Below are positions 37,088 through 47,325 of a stretch of 64,000 bases of DNA, piece after piece (within the stretch, counting starts at the first letter, position 1; every line of letters starts with the position of its first letter). The notes under the pieces were generated by a model. It had not been told where the DNA came from. It searched no databases and worked only from the letters and a program-made list of their open reading frames with translations. The stretch is from Microbacterium sp. W4I4 (GTDB lineage Bacteria; Actinomycetota; Actinomycetes; Actinomycetales; Microbacteriaceae). Location: contig NZ_JAUSXT010000001.1 of NCBI RefSeq assembly GCF_030816235.1, positions 496,001 to 560,000 on the forward strand, in the 5' to 3' direction. A program made the position numbers and the translations under genes.

Positions 37088-39073
37088 GTGGCCCCGGACC
37101 CGGTCGAATCGGCGGAGCAGCCGCCCGCGAGCGCGGGCGGTGCGCGCCGCATCGCCCGCGTGCTCATCGACTCGCCGCTTCCGCAGCTGGATCGACTGTT
37201 CGACTACGCATTGCCGGACGCGCTCGGCGAGGTCACGCCCGGCGTGCGGATCAAGGCACCGCTGCGCACCGCGGGGCGGGTGATCGACGGCTTCATCGTC
37301 GAGATCGACGTCGAACCGGATGCCGGTCGCACGCTCTCCGAGATCGACAGCGTGGTCTCGTCGACGGTGGTCATGCCCGACCGCCTGTACCGGCTCGCTC
37401 GTCGCGCCGCGGATCGGGCTGCGGGCGCGGCATCCGACATCCTGCGACTCGCGATCCCCAAGCGTCAGGTGCGCGTCGAGAAGGCCTGGCGCTCTCCCGC
37501 GGCCGCCCCCGTCCCGGATGACGCGGCCCTGACGCGCGCTCGCACAGCCGTCGCCGCCTACGACGGTCTGGACGCCCTGCTGGCCGAGTCCGGTCGCGCC
37601 GCGGTGGAGGCCATCCCGGTCGCGCAGGACGACGTCCCCGCATGGGCTCTGCTGATGGCATCCGCCGCGGCCCTGCAACTGGCCGAGGGCCGCTCCAGCG
37701 TGCTGGTGGTTCCCGACTACCGCGACCAGGACGTCCTGCTCGCCGCTCTCGCGACCCTCGTCGACGACGAAGCCGTGGTCCGCCACGACGCCAGACAGCC
37801 CAACCCCGATCGCTACCGCGCATTCCTGCGCACCCTCGACGACGCGCCCTGCGTGGTCGTGGGCAACCGCTCGGCGGTCTACTCGCCCGCACGCGCCGGG
37901 CTCGTCGCTATCTGGGATGACGGCGACGCACTGCTCGCCGAACCGCTCGCCCCGTATGTGCACGCGCGCGACGCCGCTCTGATCCGTCAGGAGGAGGAGG
38001 GCAGCGCGCTGCTGCTGCTCGGGCACACCCGCTCCACGGACGCCGAACGGCTCGTCGTGCACGGGTGGCTGCAGGACATCACCGCGACGCGCCGGGTGAC
38101 GCCGCAGGTGCGGCTGAGCACCCCACAGGAGCTCGAGCAGACCGGTCAGCGCGTTCCCTCCAGCGCCTTCGCGACGGCTCGCGCGGCGATCGCCGAAGGC
38201 CCCGTGCTCGTGCAGGTCGCGCGCCCCGGGTTCGCTCCGACTCTCGTCTGCGCCGGATGCCGTGCGCCGGCGCGATGCGCGCATTGCGGCGGCCCGCTGG
38301 GAGCACGCCGCCGTGGTGCTGTGCCGGTGTGCGGATGGTGCGGGCGCTCCGCCAACTCCTGGCACTGCCCGGAGTGCTCCTCCGATCAGGTGCGGCTGGC
38401 GTCCTCCGGCACGGAGCGGACGGCCGACGAGCTGGGCCGAGCATTCCCCGGCGTGCGCGTGATCGTCTCCGACGGAGCTCACCCGCTGCAGCACGTCGAC
38501 TCCAAGCCGGCACTCGTCGTCGCCACCCGCGGCGCCGAGCCGGCCGCCGCCGGCGGCTACCGCGCCGTGATCCTGCTCGACGGGGCGCGGATGCTGCAGG
38601 CACCCGAGCTGCGCATCGGCGAATCCTGCCTGCGCTGGTGGGCCAACGCCGCATCGCTGGCGGCCCCCGGTGCCCCCATCCATCTGGTCGGCGTGAACGG
38701 TCCGGTGGCACGCGCGCTGGCGACCTGGTCGCCCGCCGCATACGCGCGCAGCGAACTCGAGGCGCGGCTGCCGCTGCACATGCCTCCGACCGCACGCGTC
38801 GCGCAGATCGACGGCCTGCCGGCTTCCGTGCGCACCGCGCTGGGCGCGCTGGCGGAGATCGGGATCTCCGGTGACGCCGTACTCGGGCCCCTGCCCTCGG
38901 GAGACGACGGACGCGTGCGCGCGCTGGTCCGCTTCGGCTACGCGGCCGGCCAGGGCGTCGCGAGCGTGCTGCGGGCCGCGGTGGTCGCGGATGCCGCCCA
39001 GCGACGCCGTGGCCGAGGTGCGCCACGGGTGTCGCTCTCCGTGCACCTCGATATCCTCGAACCAGAGATCTGA
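37088..39073 (+). CDS. priA: Primosomal protein N' (PriA), helicase motifs lost
   Basis: 661 residues from the GTG at 37088, 7 bases after metK. The N-terminal DNA-binding domain (RIARVLIDSPLPQLDRLFDY) and the zinc-binding block near 387-430, with four CxxC pairs (CAGC, CAHC, CGWC, CPEC), are intact. The region where Walker A should be (WALLMASAAALQLAEGRSSV) has no GxxxxGKT, and no DEAH box is visible. This matches the known actinobacterial form, thought to lack helicase activity. It would act as a fork-binding loader or scaffold for replication restart. Confidence 0.9.
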   Translation: MAPDPVESAEQPPASAGGARRIARVLIDSPLPQLDRLFDYALPDALGEVTPGVRIKAPLRTAGRVIDGFIVEIDVEPDAGRTLSEIDSVVSSTVVMPDRLYRLARRAADRAAGAASDILRLAIPKRQVRVEKAWRSPAAAPVPDDAALTRARTAVAAYDGLDALLAESGRAAVEAIPVAQDDVPAWALLMASAAALQLAEGRSSVLVVPDYRDQDVLLAALATLVDDEAVVRHDARQPNPDRYRAFLRTLDDAPCVVVGNRSAVYSPARAGLVAIWDDGDALLAEPLAPYVHARDAALIRQEEEGSALLLLGHTRSTDAERLVVHGWLQDITATRRVTPQVRLSTPQELEQTGQRVPSSAFATARAAIAEGPVLVQVARPGFAPTLVCAGCRAPARCAHCGGPLGARRRGAVPVCGWCGRSANSWHCPECSSDQVRLASSGTERTADELGRAFPGVRVIVSDGAHPLQHVDSKPALVVATRGAEPAAAGGYRAVILLDGARMLQAPELRIGESCLRWWANAASLAAPGAPIHLVGVNGPVARALATWSPAAYARSELEARLPLHMPPTARVAQIDGLPASVRTALGALAEIGISGDAVLGPLPSGDDGRVRALVRFGYAAGQGVASVLRAAVVADAAQRRRGRGAPRVSLSVHLDILEPEI

Positions 39074-39142
39074 ACGCAACCCGACGCCGAACCGGGCGCC
39101 GGTTGCCCCGAACGCCGATCAACCCCGAGCGGAGAACCTTCC

Positions 39143-40063
39143 ATGCGCCTCGTCTTCGCAGGCACGCCCGCCGTCGCCGTGCCCACCCTGCACGCCCTCG
39201 CCGCCCGTCACGAGATCGCCGCGGTGGTCACCCGACCCGACGCGCCCCAGGGACGCAAGCGCGTCCTGACCCCCTCCCCGGTCGCCGCGGCGGCCGAGGC
39301 GCTCGGGCTTCCGGTGATCAGGGCGGCCCGACTGGATGACGAGGCGACGGCGCAGATCGCCGCCCTGGACGCGGATCTCGGTGTCATCGTCGCCTATGGC
39401 GGGATCGTCCGTGAGCCGCTGCTGTCCGCACCGCGGCACGGCTGGATCAACCTGCACTTCTCTCTGCTGCCGGCGTGGCGCGGCGCGGCTCCCGTGCAGC
39501 GGGCACTCATCGCCGGCGACACCGAGCTCGGAGTCAGCGTCTTCCAGCTCGTCCCGGCACTCGATGCCGGTGACGTGTTCGCCATGCAGACGGTCGACAT
39601 CCCGGCAGATGCGACGGCCGACACGGCGCTGGCCATCCTGGCCGAGGCGGGCGCCGGCGTCACCGACGACGTGGTCACGGGAATCGCCGGTGGCACCGCG
39701 ACGGCGACCGTCCAGGAGGGCACCATCACGCTCGCCCCCAAGCTCGTTTTCGAGGACGGCGCACTGGACTGGACGCAGCCGGTGGCGTCCGTGTTCGCGC
39801 GATACCGGGGTGTGACGCCCGAGCCCGGCGCGCACACGACCATCGACGGCGCGCGGCTGAAGATCCTCGCCGCCGCGCCCGCCGCAGATGCCCCGTCACT
39901 CGCACCTGGTGAGGTGTTCGCCACGAAGACCGCCGTCCTGATCGGCTGCGGTGCCGGAGCCCTGGAGGTGACGCGCGTGCAGCCCGCAGGCAAAGGGGCG
40001 ATGAACGCCGCCGACTGGTGGCGCGGCCTCCGCGCCGACGAGTCCGTGCGAGCCGGCTCATGA
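39143..40063 (+). CDS. fmt: Methionyl-tRNA formyltransferase
   Basis: 306 residues. LVFAGTPAVAVPTLHALAA, VVTRPDAPQGRKR, INLHFSLLPAWRGAAPVQRA (formyl-transfer site with the catalytic N-H-D set), and GVSVFQLVPALDAGDV. It formylates initiator Met-tRNA. A GGAG lies 8 bases before the ATG. The stop overlaps rsmB (ATGA). No def gene is adjacent. Confidence 0.97.
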   Translation: MRLVFAGTPAVAVPTLHALAARHEIAAVVTRPDAPQGRKRVLTPSPVAAAAEALGLPVIRAARLDDEATAQIAALDADLGVIVAYGGIVREPLLSAPRHGWINLHFSLLPAWRGAAPVQRALIAGDTELGVSVFQLVPALDAGDVFAMQTVDIPADATADTALAILAEAGAGVTDDVVTGIAGGTATATVQEGTITLAPKLVFEDGALDWTQPVASVFARYRGVTPEPGAHTTIDGARLKILAAAPAADAPSLAPGEVFATKTAVLIGCGAGALEVTRVQPAGKGAMNAADWWRGLRADESVRAGS

Positions 40064-41466
40064 GCGCCGCAGAGAAGGGCAAACGCGGCATCCAGCCCGC
40101 CCGCTGGGTCGCCTACGACGTGCTGCGCGCGGTGACCGACGACGACGCCTACGCGAATCTGCTGCTGCCGAAGCTGATCGTCGAGGCAGGGCTCAACCCG
40201 GCGGATGCCGGACTCGCGACCGAGCTCGCGTACGGCACGCTGCGACGCCGCGGCACCTACGACGCGATCATCGCGGTTGCCGCAGGGCGCCCGGTCGAGG
40301 AGATCGATCCCGCCGTCCTGGATGCGCTGCGACTGGCGACCCATCAACTGCTGGCCACCCGCGTGGCCCCGCACGCAGCGGTCAACGAATCCGTGAACCT
40401 CGTCGCCGCCGAGGTCGGACGCGGCGCCTCGGGCTTCGCGAACGCCGTGCTGCGGCGCATCGCCCGAGACGACGCCGGGGTCTGGCAAGAGCGCATCGAA
40501 GCCGATGCGCGCTCCGACGACGAACGACTCGCCCTTCGCACCGCGCACCCGGTCTGGGTGATCAGGGCGCTTCGTCGCGCCCTGGCCGCAGAGGGCCGCG
40601 GCGACGAGCTCGACGAGCTGCTTCACGCGGACAACGTCTCGCCCGAGGTCACGCTGGTGGCACTGCCAGGGCTGGCCGAGCGCGGCGAGCCGGCACGGCC
40701 CTACGCGGCCACGGCCTTCGCGTCACCCGGAGGCGATCCGCGCGAAGTGCTCCGCGATGCGGCCGGAACGATCCGCGTGCAGGACGAGGGCTCGCAGCTC
40801 GTCGCCCTGGCCCTGGCATCCGCCGCGCCCGTCCGCGCGGGGGAGCGGTGGCTGGACCTGTGCGCGGGCCCCGGCGGGAAGACCGCGCTTCTTGCCGCCA
40901 TCGCTCACCGCGACGGCGTGCAGCTGGAGGCCAACGAGGTCGTGCCGGTGCGCGCCGGTCTGGTCCGCAAGGCACTGCGTCCGCTGCCGATCGACGTGCC
41001 CGTGCATGAGCAGGACGGCCGCGAGTTCGCGGCGCAGCATCCGGGCGCCTTCGACCGCATCCTCGTCGACGCGCCCTGCACCGGACTCGGCGCCCTGCGC
41101 CGCCGTCCGGAGGCGCGCTGGCGCAAGTCGCCCGCCGACGTGGCCGAGCTGGTCGTGCTGCAGACGCAGCTGCTGGATGCCGCGATCGACGCCCTCGCCC
41201 CGGGTGGAATCGTCGCCTATGTGACCTGCTCGCCGCATCTGGCCGAGACCTCGGGCGTCGTGTCCGAGGTGCTGCGGCACCGCGACGACGTCACCGAGCT
41301 CGATGCGCAGGCCGTCATGGCCGAGGTGGCCACCGCGCCGATCGATCTCGCCTCGGCCCCCGACGCGGAAGCCCGACGCGTGCAGCTGTGGCCCCACCGT
41401 CACGGAACGGACGCCATGTTCCTCGCGCTGCTGCAGCGCCAAGACCGCACTGCTCAGGAAGGATGA
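40060..41466 (+). CDS. rsmB: 16S rRNA (cytosine-967-C5)-methyltransferase
   Basis: 468 residues from the ATG at 40060. A NusB-like RNA-binding domain (about 1-140: ARWVAYDVLRAVTDDDAYAN, LATELAYGTLRRRGTYD) precedes a Rossmann methyltransferase with SAM loop LDLCAGPGGKTALLA, VDAPCTGLGALRRRPEARWR and VTCSPH; the cysteines in APCT and VTCS are the catalytic pair. It modifies 16S rRNA before 30S assembly. fmt-rsmB-rpe is the standard order. Confidence 0.95.
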   Translation: MSAAEKGKRGIQPARWVAYDVLRAVTDDDAYANLLLPKLIVEAGLNPADAGLATELAYGTLRRRGTYDAIIAVAAGRPVEEIDPAVLDALRLATHQLLATRVAPHAAVNESVNLVAAEVGRGASGFANAVLRRIARDDAGVWQERIEADARSDDERLALRTAHPVWVIRALRRALAAEGRGDELDELLHADNVSPEVTLVALPGLAERGEPARPYAATAFASPGGDPREVLRDAAGTIRVQDEGSQLVALALASAAPVRAGERWLDLCAGPGGKTALLAAIAHRDGVQLEANEVVPVRAGLVRKALRPLPIDVPVHEQDGREFAAQHPGAFDRILVDAPCTGLGALRRRPEARWRKSPADVAELVVLQTQLLDAAIDALAPGGIVAYVTCSPHLAETSGVVSEVLRHRDDVTELDAQAVMAEVATAPIDLASAPDAEARRVQLWPHRHGTDAMFLALLQRQDRTAQEG

Positions 41467-41470
41467 CCCC

Positions 41471-42151
41471 GTGAATCTCCCCACCTCACCCCGCATCAAC
41501 CCCAGCATTCTCGCCGCGGACTTCGTCAACATGCAGAGGGATCTCGCCCGCATCGCCACGGCCGACTTCGCGCACGTCGATGTGATGGACAACCACTTCG
41601 TCCCGAACCTCACCTTCGGGCCGCAGATGGTCGAACGCATCCAGGCGACAAGCCCCATCCCGCTGGACGTGCACCTGATGATCTCCGATCCGGATCGTTG
41701 GGCTCCCGGCTACGCGGAGCTGGGCGCGGCGAGCGTCACATTCCATCTCGAAGCCGCCGCCGACCCGGTCACGCTCGCCCGCAGGCTGCGGGACATGGGG
41801 GCGCGTGCCGGTGTCGCGATCAAGCCCGGAACCGCCGGCGAGGCGCTCTACGACATCCTCGACGAGTTCGATCAGGTGCTGGTCATGACCGTGGAGCCCG
41901 GCTTCGGGGGACAGGGTTTCATGCCCGAGACCATGCCCAAGCTGCGCGCCCTGCGCGACGAGGCCCGCCGCCGCGGATCGGACGTCTGGCTGCAGGTCGA
42001 CGGCGGAATCTCCGCCTCCACGATCGAACAGGCGGCACAGGCGGGGGCCGACACGTTCGTCGCCGGGTCCGCCGTGTACGGCGCCGACGACATCGAGGCG
42101 GCCGTCACCCGGCTCCGGGATCTCGCCAGAGCGGCTAGCCTGGAATCGTGA
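41471..42151 (+). CDS. rpe: Ribulose-phosphate 3-epimerase
   Basis: 226 residues from the GTG at 41471, behind AAGGATG. TIM-barrel signatures [46 protein letters not shown] and [13 protein letters not shown] are all present, with the metal-binding His/Asp residues. It interconverts ribulose-5-phosphate and xylulose-5-phosphate, supplying pentose phosphate for PRPP, which the his and pyr pathways use. Confidence 0.96.
   Translation: MNLPTSPRINPSILAADFVNMQRDLARIATADFAHVDVMDNHFVPNLTFGPQMVERIQATSPIPLDVHLMISDPDRWAPGYAELGAASVTFHLEAAADPVTLARRLRDMGARAGVAIKPGTAGEALYDILDEFDQVLVMTVEPGFGGQGFMPETMPKLRALRDEARRRGSDVWLQVDGGISASTIEQAAQAGADTFVAGSAVYGADDIEAAVTRLRDLARAASLES
42136..42141 (+). promoter_or_regulatory. 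-10 box TAGCCT for hisE (leaderless), inside rpe
   Basis: TAGCCT ends 6 bases before the hisE GTG at 42148, inside the last codons of rpe. hisE could therefore be both co-translated with rpe (GTGA overlap) and transcribed separately. Confidence 0.55.
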
Positions 42152-42411
42152 AGACATTCGACGAGCTGTTCGCCGAGCTCCAGCGCACCGCCGAGACCCG
42201 CCCCGAGGGCTCCGGGACGGTCGCCCAGCTGGACCGCGGCGTGCATGCGATCGGCAAGAAGATCGTCGAAGAGGCCGCCGAGGTGTGGATGGCCGCGGAG
42301 TACGAGAGCGACGAGAACGCGGCTGAGGAGATCTCCCAGCTGCTGTACCACCTGCAGGTGATGATGCTCGCCAAGGGGCTGAGCCTGGAGGACGTCTACC
42401 GACATCTGTGA
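42148..42411 (+). CDS. hisE: Phosphoribosyl-ATP pyrophosphatase
   Basis: 87 residues, MazG-like all-helical fold. [20 protein letters not shown] and [20 protein letters not shown] carry the acidic metal ligands. Second step of histidine synthesis. It is a stand-alone HisE; HisI is a separate gene 1.6 kb on. Confidence 0.95.
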   Translation: MKTFDELFAELQRTAETRPEGSGTVAQLDRGVHAIGKKIVEEAAEVWMAAEYESDENAAEEISQLLYHLQVMMLAKGLSLEDVYRHL

Positions 42412-42449
42412 GCGCGTCCCCACCAGACCGTTCGAACAGAAAGACCTTC

Positions 42450-43292
42450 ATGCTGCGCATCGCCGTTCCGAACAAGGGCTCGCTCTCCGAGACCGCCGCC
42501 GAGATGCTCGCCGAAGCCGGGTACACCGGCCGGCGTGATCCCAAGACCCTGCACGTCATCGACGCCGACAGCGACGTCGAGTTCTTCTACCTGCGTCCCC
42601 GCGACATCGCCACGTACGTGGCCTCCGGCGCCCTCGACGTGGGCATCACCGGTCGGGATCTGCTGCGCGACGTGCGCCAGGACGACGCGCGCGAGATCGA
42701 GCAGCTGGGCTTCGCCCGCTCGACCTTCCGCTTCGCCGCCCCTCCCGGCAGGTATCAGACCATCGCCGACCTCGAGGGCGTGCGCGTCGCATCCGCCTAC
42801 CCGGGCCTGGTCGACGACTTCCTGCGCGAGCACGGCGTCACCGCTGAACTGGTGCCGCTGGACGGCGCCGTCGAGTCGGCCGTGCAACTGGGCGTCGCCG
42901 ACGTGATCGCCGACGTCGTCGAGACCGGCACCACCCTCCGCCAGGCCGGCCTGGAGATCTTCGGACCGGTGATCATCGAGTCCGAGGCCGTCCTGATCAG
43001 CCGCCCAGGAGACGTCCCCGGCACCGCACGTCTGCTGCGCCGCCTGCGCGGCGTGATGGTCGCCCGTCGCTTCGTCCTGCTGGACTACGATCTGCCCGCC
43101 CGCCTGGTCGACGAGGCGGCCGCCATCGCCGGTGGCCGGGAGTCGCCGACGATCTCGCCGCTGCGCGACCCCGAGTGGGTCGCCGTGCGCGTCATGATCC
43201 CGCGCAAGGGCATGAACCAGGTGATGGACGACCTGTACGCTCTCGGCGCGCGGGCGATCCTGGTCACCGCGATCCACGCCGCGAGGCTCTGA
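42450..43292 (+). CDS. hisG: ATP phosphoribosyltransferase, long form
   Basis: 280 residues from the ATG at 42450. [20 protein letters not shown] at the start, [12 protein letters not shown], and the PRPP-binding region [20 protein letters not shown]. The C-terminal ferredoxin-like regulatory domain (about 210-280, ending [19 protein letters not shown]) gives feedback inhibition by histidine. First committed step. The stop shares one base with the hisF ATG (TGATG). Confidence 0.95.
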   Translation: MLRIAVPNKGSLSETAAEMLAEAGYTGRRDPKTLHVIDADSDVEFFYLRPRDIATYVASGALDVGITGRDLLRDVRQDDAREIEQLGFARSTFRFAAPPGRYQTIADLEGVRVASAYPGLVDDFLREHGVTAELVPLDGAVESAVQLGVADVIADVVETGTTLRQAGLEIFGPVIIESEAVLISRPGDVPGTARLLRRLRGVMVARRFVLLDYDLPARLVDEAAAIAGGRESPTISPLRDPEWVAVRVMIPRKGMNQVMDDLYALGARAILVTAIHAARL

Positions 43293-44053
43293 TGACGCTG
43301 GCCGCTCGCGTCATCCCCTGCCTCGATGTGGCCGCCGGCCGCGTCGTCAAGGGCGTCAACTTCAAGGACCTGCGCGACATGGGCGATCCTGTCGAGCTCG
43401 CGGTGCACTACGCCGCGCAGGGCGCGGATGAGATCACCTTCCTCGACGTGACCGCCACGGTCGACGCACGGGCGACGACCTACGAGGTCGTGCAGCGCAC
43501 GGCCGAGCAGGTGTTCGTGCCGCTCACCGTCGGCGGGGGAGTGCGCAGCGCCGAGGACGTGGCGCGTCTGCTCTCCGTGGGGGCGGACAAGGTGGGCGTG
43601 AACTCGGCCGCCATCGCCCGACCGGAGCTCATCGGCGAGATCGCGGATCGCTTCGGGGCCCAGGTGCTGGTGCTGTCGCTGGACGTGAAGCGCGCCGGCA
43701 CCACGCCGTCGGGCTTCGTCGTCACGACGCACGGCGGTCGTGCCGAGACGACCCTGGATGCCCTCGAATGGGCGCGTGAGGCCATCGAGCGCGGCGCGGG
43801 CGAGCTCCTGGTCAACTCGATCGATGCGGACGGCACGAAGGACGGCTTCGATCTGGAGCTCGTCGGCCTCATGCGCGACGTGTCATCCGTGCCCGTGATC
43901 GCCTCCGGCGGTGCCGGCGCCGTGAGCGACTTCGCCCCCGCGATCGAAGCGGGAGCGGATGCCGTGCTCGCCGCCAGCGTCTTCCACAGCGGACTGCTGA
44001 CGGTCGGCGACGTCAAGGACGCCCTCCGGGCGGAGGGCGTGGTGGTGAGGTGA
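43292..44053 (+). CDS. hisF: Imidazole glycerol phosphate synthase, cyclase subunit
   Basis: 253 residues. [19 protein letters not shown] (catalytic Asp11 region), [36 protein letters not shown] (catalytic Asp130 region) and [12 protein letters not shown] mark the half-barrel phosphate sites. It works with HisH, which is not in this window. It overlaps hisI by 4 bases. Confidence 0.97.
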   Translation: MTLAARVIPCLDVAAGRVVKGVNFKDLRDMGDPVELAVHYAAQGADEITFLDVTATVDARATTYEVVQRTAEQVFVPLTVGGGVRSAEDVARLLSVGADKVGVNSAAIARPELIGEIADRFGAQVLVLSLDVKRAGTTPSGFVVTTHGGRAETTLDALEWAREAIERGAGELLVNSIDADGTKDGFDLELVGLMRDVSSVPVIASGGAGAVSDFAPAIEAGADAVLAASVFHSGLLTVGDVKDALRAEGVVVR

Positions 44054-44433
44054 ACGACTCCGTGAAGAACGAGATCGTGAAGAACGAGATCGTGGAGAAC
44101 GAGATCGCCCGCGTGGTCTGGAACGACGCCGGACTCGCGCCGGTCATCGTGCAGCAGCACGACACCCTCGAGGTGCTGATGCTCGCGTGGATGAACGACG
44201 AGGCGCTGCGGCGCACCCTCACCGGCGGACGAGCCGTGTACTGGTCGCGCTCCCGCCAGGAGTACTGGCGCAAGGGCGACACCTCCGGCAACACGCAGCG
44301 CGTGCACGGCGTGGCCGTGGACTGCGACGGGGATGCCATCCTGCTCACCGTCCATCAGGATGGGCCCGCCTGCCACACGGGAACCCGCACCTGCTTCGAC
44401 GGGCGTGAGCTCACCGTGACGGGCAGCGAGTGA
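44050..44433 (+). CDS. hisI: Phosphoribosyl-AMP cyclohydrolase
   Basis: 127 residues. [53 protein letters not shown] and [12 protein letters not shown] carry the zinc and magnesium ligands. The first 20 residues hold a threefold repeat [15 protein letters not shown] encoded by a 15-base tandem repeat. The first GTG overlaps the hisF stop; the GTG codons inside the repeat are alternative starts. Confidence 0.94.
   Translation: MNDSVKNEIVKNEIVENEIARVVWNDAGLAPVIVQQHDTLEVLMLAWMNDEALRRTLTGGRAVYWSRSRQEYWRKGDTSGNTQRVHGVAVDCDGDAILLTVHQDGPACHTGTRTCFDGRELTVTGSE
44062..44106 (+). repeat. Three tandem 15-base units in the hisI start region
   Basis: GTGAAGAACGAGATC occurs twice in a row, and a third copy has GTGGAG in place of GTGAAG. 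It is in frame and each unit begins with a possible GTG start. Confidence 0.9.
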
Positions 44434-45029
44434 CCATGCTGCGACGCGCACGGCTGCTCGCGGTGCTCGGATTCCTGATCGCGGGCGGCATCGGCATCAT
44501 CTCCTCGACCCAGACCTGGATCACGGTCCAACGCGCCGACACCGAGCAGCCTCTGCTCGTGGCAGGCGCGGATGCCCTCGCCCTGCTCGCTCCGCTCTCA
44601 CTCGCCGTGCTCGCTCTGGGCGCCGCGATGTCGATCGCCGGCCGTCTGCTGCGGTACGTGTTCGCCGTCCTCGGGGGAGCAGGTGCGATCGTGCTGATCC
44701 TCGGTACGCTCCCGATCCTGTCAGGCGCGCCCCTCGCGGCCGTCGCCCCGGCCCTGACGGAAGCCACCGGGCTGAGTGGTGACAAGGCGCTGGGATCCAT
44801 CGTGACGGCCCTGGAACCGACAGCCTGGGTGACGGCGGCTCTGGTGGCCTGGATCGTTCTGCTGCTGGCATCCGTCTTCGTCCTCGGCACCGCGCATCGC
44901 TGGAAGTCAGGCGGCCGGCGCTACGAGCAGCCTGGGGCGGCGCACCACGAGCACACCGGCCCCTTGGATCCGATCGACTCCTGGGACGAGCTGTCCCATG
45001 GCACCGATCCGACCGGGCCTTCCCGATAG
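44430..45029 (+). CDS. Trp-region conserved membrane protein
   Basis: 199 residues from the GTG overlapping the hisI stop (an ATG at 44436 is also possible). Four membrane segments are visible: near 7-30, 48-70, 74-96 and 130-152, with the family-like STQTWITV after the first. It matches the actinobacterial family named for its place between trpE and trpC. Its function is unknown. Here trpE is absent and it follows hisI directly. The C-terminal 45 residues are polar and cytosolic. Confidence 0.88.
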   Translation: MTMLRRARLLAVLGFLIAGGIGIISSTQTWITVQRADTEQPLLVAGADALALLAPLSLAVLALGAAMSIAGRLLRYVFAVLGGAGAIVLILGTLPILSGAPLAAVAPALTEATGLSGDKALGSIVTALEPTAWVTAALVAWIVLLLASVFVLGTAHRWKSGGRRYEQPGAAHHEHTGPLDPIDSWDELSHGTDPTGPSR

Positions 45030-45032
45030 ACT
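45027..45032 (+). promoter_or_regulatory. -10 box TAGACT for the HGxxPAAW-trpCBA unit
   Basis: TAGACT overlaps the stop of the membrane-protein gene and lies 30 bases before the ATG at 45063, which has CGGAGGAG in front. Confidence 0.5.
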
Positions 45033-45062
45033 GAGACCATCGCCGACCTCCCGGAGGAGAAC

Positions 45063-45296
45063 ATGACCAACCCGATCGCCGACCCCGGTCACGGACACTC
45101 GCCTGCAGCCTGGACGGCCGTGGTGATCATGCTGGTGGGCTTCGCCCTCGGCACCGTCTTCTTCTGCGTGCCGAACGGCGAGGTGGGCGTCTGGGTCTCC
45201 GCCGCCATCGTCCTCATCGGTGCGATCTCGGGTTGGGTCCTCGCCAAGGCCGGCTGGGGAGTGAAGGGCCCGAAGTACACGCCGAAGGCGCACTGA
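45063..45296 (+). CDS. HGxxPAAW family small membrane protein
   Basis: 77 residues. [10 protein letters not shown] gives the family signature. Two membrane segments follow (about 18-38 and 45-65), with a basic tail. It is a conserved actinobacterial companion of trpC with no known function. It ends in TGATG, sharing one base with trpC. Confidence 0.9.
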   Translation: MTNPIADPGHGHSPAAWTAVVIMLVGFALGTVFFCVPNGEVGVWVSAAIVLIGAISGWVLAKAGWGVKGPKYTPKAH

Positions 45297-46105
45297 TGGT
45301 CCTCGCCGACCTGACGGCCGGCGCTGTCGAGGATGCCGAGCGTCGTGCGTTGACGCGGCCGCTCGCCGACGTGGAGCGAGACGCCCTTGCGCGCCCCGCG
45401 GCACACGACGCCCTCGCCGCCCTGGCACCCGCCGACCGGGTGAAGATCATCGCCGAGGTCAAGCGCGCCAGCCCCTCTCGAGGCGCCCTCGCGGAGATCC
45501 CCGATCCCGCCCTGCAGGCGTCCCTGTACGAACAGGGCGGGGCCTCGGCGATCAGCGTCCTCACGGAGGAGCGTCGCTTCGGCGGCAGCCTCGCCGATCT
45601 CGAGGCCGTGACCGCACGTGTGTCGGTTCCCGTCCTGCGCAAGGACTTCATCGCGACGCCGTACCAGGTGTTCGAGGCCCGTGCGGCGGGCGCGGCTCTC
45701 GCGCTGCTCATCGTCGCGGGGCTCTCTCGGTCGACGCTGCGCGAGCTGCACGCGCTGATCCTCGAGCTCGGGATGACGCCCCTCATCGAGACGCACTCCG
45801 CGGAGGAGCTCGACGTCGCGATCGACCTGGGCGCCTCGCTGATCGGCGTGAACGCCCGCAACCTGAAGACCCTCGAGCTGGATCGCGACCTGTTCGCGCG
45901 TCTTGCGGACCGGATCCCCGACACGGCGATCCGCGTCGCCGAGTCGGCGGTGCTCGCTCCGGAGGATGTCCGTCGCTACCGCGAGGCGGGAGCGGATGTC
46001 GTGCTCATCGGAGAGGCGCTGGTCACCGGCGACCCGGTGGCGACTCTGACGAGCTTCCTCGAGGCCGGATCGATGGTCGTCCGCGGCCAGAAGGAGTCTC
46101 TGTGA
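45296..46105 (+). CDS. trpC: Indole-3-glycerol phosphate synthase
   Basis: 269 residues from the ATG at 45296. Catalytic residues are in [45 protein letters not shown] and VAESAV. TIM barrel. Fourth step of tryptophan synthesis. It overlaps trpB (GTGA). trpD and trpF are not in the window; many actinobacteria use PriA/HisA for the trpF step. Confidence 0.96.
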   Translation: MVLADLTAGAVEDAERRALTRPLADVERDALARPAAHDALAALAPADRVKIIAEVKRASPSRGALAEIPDPALQASLYEQGGASAISVLTEERRFGGSLADLEAVTARVSVPVLRKDFIATPYQVFEARAAGAALALLIVAGLSRSTLRELHALILELGMTPLIETHSAEELDVAIDLGASLIGVNARNLKTLELDRDLFARLADRIPDTAIRVAESAVLAPEDVRRYREAGADVVLIGEALVTGDPVATLTSFLEAGSMVVRGQKESL

Positions 46106-47325
46106 GTCTGCGGGACCAGCACGGGCCGTTCTTCGGCGAGTTCGGTGGGCGGTACATGCCCGAATCGCTCATCGCCGCGATCGACGAACTGACAGCGGCG
46201 TATGAAGCCGCCATCGTCGACCCGGAGTTCCGCTCCGAACTCGCCGGGCTGCTGCACTCCTACGCCGGGCGGCCGTCGCCGATCACCGAAGTAGCCCGGT
46301 TCGCCGAGCACGCCGGGGGCGCGCGGGTGTACCTCAAGCGCGAGGACCTCAACCACACCGGATCCCACAAGATCAACAACGTGCTGGGGCAGGCGCTGCT
46401 GACCAAGCGGCTCGGCAAGACCCGCGTCATCGCCGAGACCGGGGCGGGCCAGCACGGCGTCGCCACGGCCACCGCGGCCGCGTTGTTCGGGCTCGACTGC
46501 ACGATCTACATGGGCGAGGTCGACACGGAGCGCCAGGCGCTGAACGTGGCGCGGATGCGGCTGCTCGGCGCCGAGGTCGTCCCGGTCAAGACCGGATCGC
46601 GCACTCTGAAGGACGCCATCAACGACGCCTACCGCGACTGGGTGGCGACCGTCGAGACGACCAACTACATCTTCGGGACCGCGGCCGGGCCGCATCCCTT
46701 CCCGGCGATGGTGCGGGACTTCCAGAAGATCATCGGCGAGGAGGCTCGCGAGCAGCTGCTCGCCGAGGCCGGCCGCCTTCCGGATGCCGTCGTCGCCTGC
46801 GTCGGCGGCGGCTCCAACGCGATCGGCATGTTCGACGCGTTCCTGGATGACGAGGGCGTGAAGCTCTACGGCGTGGAGGCCGCCGGCGATGGCGTCGACA
46901 CGCCCAAGCACGCCGCCTCGATCGAACGCGGCCGCCCCGGCGTTCTGCACGGCGCGAAGACCTACGTCCTGCAGGACGAGGACGGCCAGACCGTCGAGTC
47001 GCACTCGATCTCGGCGGGTCTGGACTACCCGGGCGTCGGACCCGAGCATGCCTGGCTGTCGGACATCGGCCGCGCCGAATACATCCCGGCCACCGACGAC
47101 GAGGCGATGCAGGCGCTGCGCCTGCTCAGCCGCACCGAGGGCATCATCCCCGCGATCGAGTCCGCGCACGCTCTCGCCGGCGCGCTGCGCATCGGCCGGG
47201 AACTGGGTCCGGATGCGATCATCGCCGTCTGCCTGTCCGGCCGCGGTGACAAGGACATGGACACCGCCGCGCGGTACTTCGAACTGTACGACCAGGAGAT
47301 GTACGACCAGGAGGACCCGTCGTGA
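46102..47325 (+). CDS. trpB: Tryptophan synthase beta chain
   Basis: 407 residues. PLP lysine in [15 protein letters not shown], the substrate loop [15 protein letters not shown], and the phosphate cup [24 protein letters not shown] marks the TrpB1 type that pairs with TrpA. It overlaps trpA by 4 bases. Confidence 0.98.
   Translation: MSLRDQHGPFFGEFGGRYMPESLIAAIDELTAAYEAAIVDPEFRSELAGLLHSYAGRPSPITEVARFAEHAGGARVYLKREDLNHTGSHKINNVLGQALLTKRLGKTRVIAETGAGQHGVATATAAALFGLDCTIYMGEVDTERQALNVARMRLLGAEVVPVKTGSRTLKDAINDAYRDWVATVETTNYIFGTAAGPHPFPAMVRDFQKIIGEEAREQLLAEAGRLPDAVVACVGGGSNAIGMFDAFLDDEGVKLYGVEAAGDGVDTPKHAASIERGRPGVLHGAKTYVLQDEDGQTVESHSISAGLDYPGVGPEHAWLSDIGRAEYIPATDDEAMQALRLLSRTEGIIPAIESAHALAGALRIGRELGPDAIIAVCLSGRGDKDMDTAARYFELYDQEMYDQEDPS

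Noticed and set aside
39074..39142. Terminator between priA and fmt
   Set aside because: GCAACC can pair with GGTTGC, but the inner part of the stem is poor and the loop large, so I do not call it.
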